From positions 33,777-97,776 of the forward strand of contig JACKAX010000011.1 in the NCBI GenBank assembly GCA_020634875.1: a stretch of 64,000 nucleotides of DNA, read 5' to 3'. Of this stretch, positions 18,907 through 27,947 are shown piece after piece. Under the pieces are notes generated by a model that searched no databases, was not told where the DNA came from, and saw nothing but the letters and a program-made list of their open reading frames with translations. Both the position numbers and the translations under genes were made by a program. The DNA comes from Anaerolineales bacterium. GTDB taxonomy: Bacteria; Chloroflexota; Anaerolineae; Anaerolineales; JABWBV01. Position 1 is the stretch's first letter, and every line of letters begins with the position of its first letter.

Positions 18907-19893
18907 TCAAGCATTCACTTCGACCCACTTATCCACCAGGTGTTCGGCGTGCATGGTGCGCCGGGTGCCGGTTTCGCCGCGCAGAACAAGGGAATTGGTT
19001 TCGGCTTTCGCCCCGCGGTAAATGACGCCACGCCCCAACGGGCCATTCGTAATCCCTGTGGCGGCGAAAAAGACTTGCTCGCTCTTCACCAAATCATCTG
19101 CACGGAAGATTTTTTTGAGATCATAACCATTGTCCAAGATTGTCGTCTTTTCCTGGGCATCTTGCGGAGCCAGCCGCCCTAAAAGCGTCCCCCCTAACGC
19201 TTTCACCGCACACGCGGCCAACAATCCTTCGGGAATCCCGCCAATCCCCATCAACAAATCCACCCCCGTTTGCGGGATGCAGACCATCAGTGCCCCGACA
19301 ATATCGCCATCCGGGCGCAGGATCACATGCGCGCCGGTCGCCTGGATTTCCGCGATCAGATCAGCATGGCGCGGACGGTCAAGGACAAAGACGGAGAGAT
19401 TATTTACCTTCATGCCCTTAGCGCGCGCGACCAGAGAAAGCGTCCAGGCGGGCGGCGCGTCCAGGCATTCGTCTACTAGATAAGGGGCAACGGTTTCGTC
19501 TACGATGATTTTTTCCATATAACGGGCATGGGGTGGGTGCCAGATCGCCCCGCGCGGGGCTACCGCGGCGGCAGAAATCACCCCCGGAAAGCCACGGGCC
19601 AACTGCATACGCCCATCCACCGGGTCCGCAAGGACATCGACCTCTGGCCCTTCGCCAGTGCCTACGACCTTCTCGCTGGACAACACGCGATCATGTTTCG
19701 GTTTATCTTCCTCGCCCAGCACAATCCGCCCCTCAATCCGCATCGTGTTCAGCACATCGGCCATCGCTTGTGCGGCGGCATGATCGGCATCCTGCGGATG
19801 GCCGCGCCCAAGCCACTGCCCTGCCGTCAGCGCGGCGGCTTCTGTCGCCCGCAAGAGTTCCATGCCCAGGTTACGCGGTAATTTTACTTCCAT
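18907..19893 (-). CDS. glpX: GlpX-type (class II) fructose-1,6-bisphosphatase-like phosphatase
   Basis: The 328-residue protein is clearly GlpX-like: LRATEAAALTAGQWLGRG, the acidic IVLGEED, then GTGEGPEVDVLADP and MEKIIVDE. Family members hydrolyse fructose-1,6-bisphosphate (and in some phyla sedoheptulose-1,7-bisphosphate) in gluconeogenesis. The active-site loop reads DPVDGRMQLARG, where I recall DPIEGTRMTAMG in E. coli GlpX. The conserved catalytic threonine therefore appears to be missing and the Glu is an Asp. Activity or substrate may be changed. Its ATG overlaps the stop of the SulP gene (TAATG), so translation is coupled. The N-terminal start is certain from this overlap. Confidence 0.85.
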   Translation of the reverse strand: MEVKLPRNLGMELLRATEAAALTAGQWLGRGHPQDADHAAAQAMADVLNTMRIEGRIVLGEEDKPKHDRVLSSEKVVGTGEGPEVDVLADPVDGRMQLARGFPGVISAAAVAPRGAIWHPPHARYMEKIIVDETVAPYLVDECLDAPPAWTLSLVARAKGMKVNNLSVFVLDRPRHADLIAEIQATGAHVILRPDGDIVGALMVCIPQTGVDLLMGIGGIPEGLLAACAVKALGGTLLGRLAPQDAQEKTTILDNGYDLKKIFRADDLVKSEQVFFAATGITNGPLGRGVIYRGAKAETNSLVLRGETGTRRTMHAEHLVDKWVEVNA

Positions 19894-22043
19894 TAGTCAC
19901 CTTCCATACCTTCAATGGCGCCGATCAGGTTCGCGGCCTCCCAAGCCGTCATCCCCCCCTGCAAAATGCGGACGGAGGTGAACCCTTTCGTAAAGAGTTC
20001 CGCCGCGGCGCGGGTACTGCGGCGTCCGCCCTGGCAGACGAAAACGGTAGGCTGGGCGGGGTCAAGTTGTTCCGGGGCGCGTAACAACGCCGGGAGGGAG
20101 ATTAAACGCGCGCCCGGAATATGAAAACGTTTGAATTCGCGCGGCTCGCGCACGTCCACCACGAGGGGTGGGGTAAGGGTGTGCATTTCGCGCCATAAAA
20201 TGTTGGCCGGCACTTCCGGGACCGCAATGTGGGGGCGGCTGGTATGGGTAAGCTCGCCCACCAAATCAAGCCGTTTGGCCAGAGATTGGCATTCTTTAAA
20301 AGCCCGGATAGGGCACTCATAGATACAAATGGCCGGGTCAAGGACTTTGTAAAACATATGTCCCAGTGCATCCTGATCGCGGACCAAAAGATGATCTGCC
20401 CCCAACATCGCAAGAAACCCGGAACTCTGCATAATTTCCAGGATGGGGGCCTTGCACCGGCTGAGGAACACATCACCACCCATTTGACGATAGGTGCGGA
20501 CGGTCGCTTCCAACGCATGAATGCCACTGATGTCACAATGCTCCATGCTTTGCAGGCGGAATAACAGATACCGTTGTTCGGGATGCTGTTCCCGGTAATG
20601 TGCCAGGAAATCTTCAACGTGGTGCACGGCCCCGAAATAGAGATCGCCCAGAATTTCGATAATCCCCAGTTGCGGACAACTTGCGCGCCCTTCTTCGGAG
20701 ACGAGAAATTGATACGTCTCATTCGGCACGACCGCCATTACGCGGGGGGTACTGGTTTGCAATAAGTAATACACCAGTGAAATCGAAATCCCCGACAAGA
20801 CCGCATATTCCAAAGGTAAAGCCAGCGCCGCAAACAAGGTGGCGACCATGATGACCCGATCCCCGCGTCCACCCTGCCAGATGCGCTTGATTTCCTGACG
20901 ATCCACCAACCCATAGGCGGTCAAGATCAGCACCCCGGCCAGGGCCGCCATCGGAATATAGCGTGCGAGGGGGGCAAAGACCAACATACTGACCAAAACG
21001 ATCAGCCCGGCAAAGACGCTCGCGAGCGAAGTGACCGCCCCCGCCTTGTAATTCACCGCCGACCGCGTAAACGATCCCGAACAAGGGTAGGCCGAAAATA
21101 AGCCGCACACCAGATTCGCCAGCCCTTGCCCAATGAATTCCTGATTGCTGTCCAACCGTTGGCGGGTTTGGGCGGCAATCACGCGTCCAATGGACATCGT
21201 CTCGACCAACCCGATTGCCGCGACCGCCAACGCCCCCGGCACGAGTTCGCCGAGCAGTTTGAAGTCCAGCCCGGCCAGGTCCGCCATTGCGGGCAGGCTG
21301 CGCGGTAACTCACTGATGACGCGCACGCCCTGCGCTTCGAGGTCAAAGAGAGCCACCAGGGAAGAGGTTATCACCATTGCCAGGAGGGCACCCGGCAGCC
21401 GTGGGTTGAGGCGTTTGAACCCCAGCACCGCCAAAATCGCGAGTACCCCTAACCCCAGACTGATGGCGTGCGTTTGGGCGAGATTCCCGACGACTAAACT
21501 CAGCGTTTCCCGTAAACCAGGGGTGGACGGGATACTTAGCCGCAACAAGTGGCGCAGTTGCCCGGCAAAGATTAACACCCCGGCCCCCGCTGTAAACCCG
21601 ACAATTACCGAATCGGAGACAAAATTGACCATCACCCCCAACCGGGCGATTCCCATCCCCAGGCGAAACACCCCCACCAACAAAGCCAAAAGCCCCGCCG
21701 TGACCAGATATTCCGGCGTGTTCGGCCTGGCAATCAGCAAGAGGGCGGAGAGCACCAGCAGGGACGTGGTATTGGTGGGGCCGGTTTGGACATGATTGGA
21801 GGACCCCCACAACCCCGCGATAATGGACCCTGCAATCGCGGTGTACAACCCCATTTCCGGGGGGAGTTCGGCGATGAGGGCAAAGGCAATCGCCTGGGGG
21901 AGCATAATGATGGCGACAGTTAATCCCGCTAGGAAATCCGGGCGCAAATACTCTTTGCGATACCCGCGGAGGATTGCCACGGGCCGCAGGAAATAGTGCC
22001 AGGTGGCTTGCAATTCAGTGCGGAGGGTGTGATTGAGGGTCAT
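19893..22043 (-). CDS. SulP-family anion transporter with STAS and rhodanese domains
   Basis: The 716-residue protein has a SulP transmembrane core (residues about 30-430, with GLTVAIIMLPQAIAFALIAELPPEMGLYTAI and TGPTNTTS). A STAS-like domain follows (about 460-560, EHCDISGIHALE), then a Cys-containing linker (ICIYECPIRAFKEC). A C-terminal rhodanese domain has the active cysteine in VFVCQGGRRSTRAA. SulP proteins carry sulfate, bicarbonate or related anions across the inner membrane, and the rhodanese tail suggests a link to sulfur handling. It is placed 35 bases after the maturase gene of the sulfatase locus, consistent with moving sulfate. The direction of transport and the real substrate cannot be told from sequence. 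Confidence 0.85.
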   Translation of the reverse strand: MTLNHTLRTELQATWHYFLRPVAILRGYRKEYLRPDFLAGLTVAIIMLPQAIAFALIAELPPEMGLYTAIAGSIIAGLWGSSNHVQTGPTNTTSLLVLSALLLIARPNTPEYLVTAGLLALLVGVFRLGMGIARLGVMVNFVSDSVIVGFTAGAGVLIFAGQLRHLLRLSIPSTPGLRETLSLVVGNLAQTHAISLGLGVLAILAVLGFKRLNPRLPGALLAMVITSSLVALFDLEAQGVRVISELPRSLPAMADLAGLDFKLLGELVPGALAVAAIGLVETMSIGRVIAAQTRQRLDSNQEFIGQGLANLVCGLFSAYPCSGSFTRSAVNYKAGAVTSLASVFAGLIVLVSMLVFAPLARYIPMAALAGVLILTAYGLVDRQEIKRIWQGGRGDRVIMVATLFAALALPLEYAVLSGISISLVYYLLQTSTPRVMAVVPNETYQFLVSEEGRASCPQLGIIEILGDLYFGAVHHVEDFLAHYREQHPEQRYLLFRLQSMEHCDISGIHALEATVRTYRQMGGDVFLSRCKAPILEIMQSSGFLAMLGADHLLVRDQDALGHMFYKVLDPAICIYECPIRAFKECQSLAKRLDLVGELTHTSRPHIAVPEVPANILWREMHTLTPPLVVDVREPREFKRFHIPGARLISLPALLRAPEQLDPAQPTVFVCQGGRRSTRAAAELFTKGFTSVRILQGGMTAWEAANLIGAIEGMEGD

Positions 22044-22078
22044 CGCTTCAGGAGAAAACGAAGGGGCAGAAGCATGAA

Positions 22079-23413
22079 TTATTTTCGCCCGCGGCGTTTT
22101 TTCTTGTGCGTTGCGGGGGGGGAAGTTTTTTCGGAGGGATACCCCGGCACGGCCTCGCGTGCGACCAACTCCATGATTTCGGCAGGGGCGCGGCGCATTT
22201 TGAGCAGGGTGGCCATCATCTTCATCGGGGCATCCACGTGGTTGAAGAAGGCTTTATACCCCGCACATAGATAGTTCAAGCCCGCTTCCCCGTCGGGCGT
22301 GTGGATAAACCGGTTCTTGGGACAGCCGCCGTGACAGGCAAAGCGCACTTCGCACTGGCGGCAATATTGCGGGAGGGTATTTAATTTTGCCGCGCCAAAC
22401 TGGCGTTGTTTGTCGGAAGCGACCAGTTCGAGCATATTTTCGGTTTGAATGTTCCCGAGGAGATAGTCTGGTTCGACAAAGTGATCGCAACTATACAAAT
22501 CGCCGTTGTGTTCCAGCGCCAACGCCTGACCGCACGTGGGTGCGAAGATGCACAACCCGCCCGGCTGTCCTAGCCACGCGCCCAACGCCACATCAAACAT
22601 TTGCACATATATCTGTCCCACATCCTGCCGCACCCATTCATCGAAAATAGCGCTCAGAAACGCCCCATATTTGGCCGCATCAACTGAACGCTTGGTGACG
22701 AGACTCCCGGTTTGGGTGTACAACGGGCGTTCGCCGCCATCCCGTTCGCTCCAGCCGAGGTTCGCCAACGGCAAAAGCTGCGAGGTGGCCCGTTCGATGA
22801 TGGGGATAAACTGGATGAACTGGGTTTTTAGTTCGTCGCGGAAGAAGCGGTAGACTTCCAGGGGGTGATCCTGATTGGCGGCGTGGACTGTGCATAGGAT
22901 GTTGTATTCGACCCCATGGTCAACGAGCAACTGCCAACCCCGCATGACCTGATGAAAACTTCCAGCCCCGCCTTTGTTCACGCGGTACGCATCGTGCAGT
23001 TCTTGTGGCCCATCTACGCTGAGGCCGATGAGGAAGTTATGCTGTTTAAAGAAGCGCCCCCAGGCTTCATCCAATAACGTGCCGTTGGTTTGCAGGGCGT
23101 TTTGAATCGTCATCCCCGGTTTGGCGTGTTTCTGCTGATAGAACATCACCCGTTCAAAAAATTCCAGCCCCATGATGGTGGGTTCGCCCCCCTGCCAGGC
23201 AAAGGTCACTTCAGGGATACGCTGCGCTTCGATATACTGCTTGATGAAGTTTTCCAGCAGTTCGTCGGCCATGCGGAAGCGACTGCCCGGGTACATCATC
23301 TCTTTGGAGAGGAAGTAGCAGTATTTACAATCTAGGTTGCAGATCGCCCCCGTGGGCTTGGTCATCACGTGGAAGGCGCGGATGGGAGAAGGAGAAGCTT
23401 TATTCTCGGTCAT
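22079..23413 (-). CDS. Anaerobic sulfatase-maturating enzyme (radical SAM)
   Basis: The 444-residue protein has the radical SAM motif CNLDCKYC near residue 30, FAWQGGEPTIMG, and a C-terminal SPASM region with several cysteines (YCRQCEVRFACHGGCPKNRF). This is the anSME family, which uses SAM to convert the active-site Cys or Ser of sulfatases into formylglycine. It lies directly after a Cys-type sulfatase gene, and a second such sulfatase is encoded at 33870, so these two proteins are its likely clients. The reaction works without oxygen. The C-terminal lysine/arginine-rich end (HKKKRRGRK) is unusual. The ribosome binding site is weak. Confidence 0.93.
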   Translation of the reverse strand: MTENKASPSPIRAFHVMTKPTGAICNLDCKYCYFLSKEMMYPGSRFRMADELLENFIKQYIEAQRIPEVTFAWQGGEPTIMGLEFFERVMFYQQKHAKPGMTIQNALQTNGTLLDEAWGRFFKQHNFLIGLSVDGPQELHDAYRVNKGGAGSFHQVMRGWQLLVDHGVEYNILCTVHAANQDHPLEVYRFFRDELKTQFIQFIPIIERATSQLLPLANLGWSERDGGERPLYTQTGSLVTKRSVDAAKYGAFLSAIFDEWVRQDVGQIYVQMFDVALGAWLGQPGGLCIFAPTCGQALALEHNGDLYSCDHFVEPDYLLGNIQTENMLELVASDKQRQFGAAKLNTLPQYCRQCEVRFACHGGCPKNRFIHTPDGEAGLNYLCAGYKAFFNHVDAPMKMMATLLKMRRAPAEIMELVAREAVPGYPSEKTSPPATHKKKRRGRK

Positions 23414-23479
23414 ATTTTTAGCACTATATCTTGATTTTCTTCATCTATGACAGGCTGTCCCCCTTTGCATTTTACCCCA

Positions 23480-24958
23480 TCAATCTTGAGCCGAGATCAA
23501 GCCGATGCGGATAAATTGTTCATCTGGGGCGTTTGCTTGCCGCATTAATGCGGTGAGTTTCTCGCACATCTTTTTGGTCAGGGCTTCATCATTAATCGGA
23601 TGTTCTTGCATCGGGTCCGTTTTGATGTTGAATAATAAATCGTGCCGCTGGAATTCATTGGGCGGTTGGGTTTTGACGGGAATTTTGGGAACCGGCATTC
23701 CCTTAGAGAAGGGGTAGATAACGTATTCAAATTTTTGGTCTAAGTCTATATCCCAGGCGGAATGCATCATCCAGGTGTATTTAAAAAGTGGGGTGTTGTC
23801 AGGCGTGTGGGCAGCGCGTAAGAAAATGTAATCCTCGTCAATCATTCCTACCATCTGTCCAAAGTAGCCAAACAAACCGTTTTCCCGAACAGTTTCATCA
23901 TGCGTGAGAACGGGGGTCATGCTACGCCCTTGCATATCCGCCGGAAGGGGGAGGTTGAAATAATCCAAGAGGGTGGCAGGGAGATCAATGGTTTGAACCA
24001 AAGCTTGACGTCTGACACCCTGAAGAGGGTTGCGAGGATCCCAAATGAAGAGGGGAATGTGGGCAAGTTCATTGTAGACCGGCATATAATTTTTCGACCA
24101 GAATCCCTTTTCCGAGAGGAAATGCCCGTGATCGGTACAGACAATCAACAAAGTGTCTTCCCACATCTGGTTTTCATCCATGAACTGCATCACACGCCCC
24201 AACTGCTCATCACAATAGGTTACGAGCGCTTTATAACAGGCCCGTAAATGTTCCACTTCTTCGGGAGTTTCGGTAACGGTACTATATAAATCCCAATCAA
24301 AGATTGGGCCTGTATAGTTGTCGGGATAGAGCGCTTTCAGGCGGGGTGGAACATCGAAAGGCTCATGAGGGTCGAAAGTTTCAATAGTCAAGAACCAATT
24401 GTCAGCATCTTTGTTTTCAGCAAGAAATTCCAAACCTTTTGAAAAGGTCTGATACATGGGGCGTTTTTCTTCATCATCTTGCCAAACGGTGCGGTTAATC
24501 ATGTCTTGATCGGCTAAATTTACGGTCGGGCTTAACACGCGGGTGTTCCGTTTTGGAGTATCCACACCACCTATTTTCGCGATCCAGGGATCCCCTTCTT
24601 GGCCGCGAATGGCTTCCCATGTTTTGTACTGGCAGTGATAGTTTCCCCCGGCGTTTTCCCAGTAGTGGTAATGATCTGAGACGAGATGAGTGTGGACTCC
24701 CGCTTGGGCCAATATGCGGGGAACGGAATCATCAAATGGTTCAATATAGCCCCACGGGGCATGTAAGAAGTTGTAACGACCCGTATGCAGATCGCGGCGC
24801 GCAGGCATACAGGGCATTGAACCAACGTAGCAATTGTCAAATTGCACGGTACGCTTGGCGAGTTCGAGAAAATGAGGGGTTTGCGTACCTGTGGTCGTTT
24901 CGTAAGGTTCGAGGAAACGGCGATTGAGGCTGTCAAACATCACCATGATCGCTTTCAT
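23480..24958 (-). CDS. Cys-type sulfatase 1 (cytosolic)
   Basis: The 492-residue protein belongs to the alkaline phosphatase-like sulfatases. The N-terminal metal site is MFDSLNR (residues 7-13). The formylglycine motif is CMPAR, with the modified cysteine at residue 50 (SMPCMPARRDLHTGR). A second metal site CTDHGHFLSEKG follows near residue 270. No signal peptide is present, so it should act in the cytoplasm on an imported substrate. The genes for its maturase and for an ABC importer flank it on the same strand. It is a clear paralogue of the sulfatase at 33870. The exact sulfated substrate is unknown. Sulfatase subfamily assignment would need a database search. Confidence 0.93.
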   Translation of the reverse strand: MKAIMVMFDSLNRRFLEPYETTTGTQTPHFLELAKRTVQFDNCYVGSMPCMPARRDLHTGRYNFLHAPWGYIEPFDDSVPRILAQAGVHTHLVSDHYHYWENAGGNYHCQYKTWEAIRGQEGDPWIAKIGGVDTPKRNTRVLSPTVNLADQDMINRTVWQDDEEKRPMYQTFSKGLEFLAENKDADNWFLTIETFDPHEPFDVPPRLKALYPDNYTGPIFDWDLYSTVTETPEEVEHLRACYKALVTYCDEQLGRVMQFMDENQMWEDTLLIVCTDHGHFLSEKGFWSKNYMPVYNELAHIPLFIWDPRNPLQGVRRQALVQTIDLPATLLDYFNLPLPADMQGRSMTPVLTHDETVRENGLFGYFGQMVGMIDEDYIFLRAAHTPDNTPLFKYTWMMHSAWDIDLDQKFEYVIYPFSKGMPVPKIPVKTQPPNEFQRHDLLFNIKTDPMQEHPINDEALTKKMCEKLTALMRQANAPDEQFIRIGLISAQD

Positions 24959-24994
24959 ATTGGAAGACTCCTTGTGGGTGTTCAGGAATAAAAA

Positions 24995-26035
24995 TTATGC
25001 GTAGTCTTTTACCGCGCAAAGAGATTGAGGCTGAGGCTGTTCACCCTGATCGGCGTATAAAAAGCACATCACTTTGCGGTTTTGGAACTCTACGATGGGT
25101 GGTTTCTGCTGCCGGCAAATATCCATCACCTTGGGACAACGATCTGCGAATAAGCAACGCGGGCTTTCATCGGTGAGGTCGGGAAGTTGTTCGCTAGCGT
25201 TGATGATGTATTCTTCCTCGCGGAAAGGTTCCGGGGTACTGGCGAGGAGAAGTACCGTGTAAGGATGATATGGCTCTTGAATCACTTCATTAATATCCCC
25301 AATTTCGACACAATTTCCCGCGTACATCACGATGATACGTTCTGCCATATACCGAGCTGAGGCCAAGTTGTGGGTGATGTACATAAACGTGAGGTTTTCC
25401 TCGCGCTTAAGTTTAAGGAGCAAATTCATAATATCAATGCCAATGGAAACATCGAGCATGGAAGTGGGTTCGTCAGCCACAATGATGGAAGGGTTGACTG
25501 CAATCGCCCGGGCAATCACAATGCGCTGTCGCTGTCCGCCTGACAATTGATTGGGATATTTTTCCATGTAATCTTCGGCAGGGGTAAGGCCCACCTTTTC
25601 GAAGATGTCAAAAACGGTTTCGTCCACTTCATGGCGGGAAAGATGCGGGTTATGGATTTCAACGGCACGCCCGACAATGTCACGCGTTTTGTGAGCAATA
25701 TTCAAAGAACCGAAGGGGTCCTGGAAGATAATTTGGACTTTGCTGCGAAATGCTTTTAGCTCATTTGGACTCATGCCGTGGGAAACATCACGTCCATCCA
25801 CAAATATTTTGCCTGAAGTTGGGTCGAGCAACTTGGTAATCATTTTTGCCATCGTTGTTTTTCCGCAACCCGATTCACCCACGATGGCAAGCGCCTCTCC
25901 AGGAGAAATGTCAAAGGTGACATCGCTCACCGCATTCAACCATTTCCGTCGGGTGAACAGGCCTCCACTTTTGGGGAATTTTTTAGAGACATGCTCAAAC
26001 TGAATCGTTACTTTATTTTCGTTCATGTTCATCAC
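24995..26035 (-). CDS. Peptide/oligosaccharide ABC importer ATPase (OppF/DppF type)
   Basis: The 346-residue ATPase has Walker A GESGCGKTT, Q-loop FQDPFG, signature LSGGQRQR, Walker B IIVADEPTS and an H-loop in YITHNL. The C-terminal oligopeptide-transporter extension with clustered cysteines (RCLFADRCPKVMDIC) is present. It pairs with the ATPase encoded just upstream, overlapping by four bases, to power the permeases at 27030 and 27948. Importers of this type carry peptides or, in several thermophiles, oligosaccharides. The sulfatase gene 36 bases downstream suggests a sulfated cargo here. Confidence 0.93.
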   Translation of the reverse strand: MMNMNENKVTIQFEHVSKKFPKSGGLFTRRKWLNAVSDVTFDISPGEALAIVGESGCGKTTMAKMITKLLDPTSGKIFVDGRDVSHGMSPNELKAFRSKVQIIFQDPFGSLNIAHKTRDIVGRAVEIHNPHLSRHEVDETVFDIFEKVGLTPAEDYMEKYPNQLSGGQRQRIVIARAIAVNPSIIVADEPTSMLDVSIGIDIMNLLLKLKREENLTFMYITHNLASARYMAERIIVMYAGNCVEIGDINEVIQEPYHPYTVLLLASTPEPFREEEYIINASEQLPDLTDESPRCLFADRCPKVMDICRQQKPPIVEFQNRKVMCFLYADQGEQPQPQSLCAVKDYA

Positions 26036-27009
26036 TGTTCCATTTTGTTGTAACAGGCAACATTGTGACCTGAACTTAGGGCTTCAAAGGCCGGGGGAGT
26101 TTCCTTACAAATATCCTGTTTCCGGTGGCAACGATCATAGAAAAAACAACCCTTGGGAGGGGTGATTAAATCTGGAATGCTCCCAGGTATCCCTTCCAAT
26201 TTGCGGAGGGGGCCGACCAGCGAGGGAAACGCCTTCAACAAACCATTTGTGTAGGGGTGGGCAGGCTGTTCCAAAAGGATATCCACTGGAGCTACCTCTA
26301 CCATTTTTCCGGCATACATCACCCCAATGCGGTCACACATTTGCAACATCAACGGGAGATCATGGGTAATAAACAAGATGGAAAAGCCCATCATATCTTT
26401 CAGTTGCACAATCTTTTTGATGATGTTGTATTGCACAACGACATCTAACGCGGTGGTTGGCTCGTCAAAGATGACCAACTTCGGATTGAGGGCAAGGGCC
26501 ATGGCGATGGCAACCCGTTGGCGCTGCCCGCCAGACAATTCATGGGGAAAGGCATCCAAGCGGTCGGTAGAAATATTGACCAGCCCCAGCAGTTTTTCGG
26601 CGCGGGCGTTGGCTTCTTTTGGCGAAACCTCTTCATGTGCCGTAATGGCATCCATAAGTTGGCTGCGAATAGTCACTACTGGGTTGAGGTTATTCATGGC
26701 ACTTTGGGCAACGATGGAGGCCTTCGCCCAGCGAAACGTACGCATCTCTTCTTTGCTAAAAGCCAAAATGTTTTGGCCTTCGAACTCAATGCTGCCGCTG
26801 GTCACAGTCGCGGCCCCTTTTAATAGGCGCATAATGGTGAAGGCCATCGTCGTTTTTCCACACCCTGACTCTCCGGCTAACCCAAAAAACTCACCTTTTC
26901 GAATATCAAAACTTACATTGTTTACGGCGTGTACGTTTCCCCGAGCAGCTTTGTACTCAACAGAAACACCTTTTACCGATAAGAGAACATCATTATCCAT
27001 TCTGGTCAC
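26032..27009 (-). CDS. Peptide/oligosaccharide ABC importer ATPase (OppD/DppD type)
   Basis: The 325-residue partner ATPase has Walker A GESGCGKTT, signature LSGGQRQR, Walker B LVIFDEPTT and LFITHD, and the C-terminal Cys cluster CFFYDRCHRKQDIC, which may bind an iron-sulfur centre in some relatives. It shares four bases with the downstream ATPase gene, so translation is probably coupled. The upstream permease gene ends 20 bases away. Confidence 0.93.
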   Translation of the reverse strand: MTRMDNDVLLSVKGVSVEYKAARGNVHAVNNVSFDIRKGEFFGLAGESGCGKTTMAFTIMRLLKGAATVTSGSIEFEGQNILAFSKEEMRTFRWAKASIVAQSAMNNLNPVVTIRSQLMDAITAHEEVSPKEANARAEKLLGLVNISTDRLDAFPHELSGGQRQRVAIAMALALNPKLVIFDEPTTALDVVVQYNIIKKIVQLKDMMGFSILFITHDLPLMLQMCDRIGVMYAGKMVEVAPVDILLEQPAHPYTNGLLKAFPSLVGPLRKLEGIPGSIPDLITPPKGCFFYDRCHRKQDICKETPPAFEALSSGHNVACYNKMEQ

Positions 27010-27029
27010 CTTTTTGTTACCGCTTCTCT

Positions 27030-27929
27030 TTAGAGATCAATTGCGCCGCCCCGATCATCCGCAAAAATATCCAAGAAAGAATTGCCAATCAACATAAAAC
27101 TAAACCCAAGGGTAGCAATACACAATCCGGGAGGCAGGATCCACCACCAGGCATCGTAAAGGATGGCGCTGTTCGCGAAGGCAATAGAGAGCATTTGCCC
27201 CCAGCTAACCATGGAAGGGTCGCCCAGACCTAGAAAACTAAGAGTCGCCTCGGTGAGCATCGCTGCCGTAATGACCAGAACCATGTTGGCGGTCACGATG
27301 GGCAGAATATTGGGCAGGATTTCGCTAAACATGATCTCCAGGGTAGATTTTCCCAGGACTTTCGCCGCGTCCACATACTCCCGCTTGGCCTCGGACATGG
27401 TTTGGGAACGAATACTCCGCGCCATCCAAAGCCAGCTTAAGGCCCCGATAATCACCACCAGGTTGAAGATGCCCATGGAAGGCAAAAATGCGGCCAAAAC
27501 GATCATAAACGCGAGCGTTGGGATGACGAGAAAAATGTCAACAATTCGCATTAAAACTTCCCCGATCCTGCCGCCAAGATAACCCGCCAGCAAACCGACG
27601 AAAACGCCAATCATGCTGCTGAGTACTCCGGCGAGAATGCCTACAGGTAACGTTACACGACTGCTATAAATAGTCTGCGAAAAAACATCTTGTCCGTAAC
27701 TGTTTACGCCTAACCAATGTTCAGTAGATGGCTTTTCCCAGGGCATGAACTCAATGGACATGGGTTTGTAAGGCGCAATGTAAGGCGCAAAAATTGCCAT
27801 CAGCACAAAGAAAACAATAATTGCAATCCCTATTTTTGCACGGGTATTTCGGGCAAAGTATTTTTCGAGAGTGGTATAGAATGCCGAACGCCTTCGATAT
27901 TTTCTGGAATCAATCATATTCTCAGTCAT
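27030..27929 (-). CDS. ABC importer permease (OppC/DppC type)
   Basis: The 299-residue protein has an N-terminal cytosolic arm, one transmembrane helix (residues about 33-52) and the periplasmic-type loop W....STEHWLGVNSYGQDVFSQTIY that is diagnostic of OppC. Five more helices follow, with the EAA motif near EYVDAAKVLGKSTLEIMF. The C terminus FADDRGGAIDL also fits. It forms the channel with the OppB-type subunit. Confidence 0.93.
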   Translation of the reverse strand: MTENMIDSRKYRRRSAFYTTLEKYFARNTRAKIGIAIIVFFVLMAIFAPYIAPYKPMSIEFMPWEKPSTEHWLGVNSYGQDVFSQTIYSSRVTLPVGILAGVLSSMIGVFVGLLAGYLGGRIGEVLMRIVDIFLVIPTLAFMIVLAAFLPSMGIFNLVVIIGALSWLWMARSIRSQTMSEAKREYVDAAKVLGKSTLEIMFSEILPNILPIVTANMVLVITAAMLTEATLSFLGLGDPSMVSWGQMLSIAFANSAILYDAWWWILPPGLCIATLGFSFMLIGNSFLDIFADDRGGAIDL

Positions 27930-27947
27930 TTTCTACACACCTCCGCA

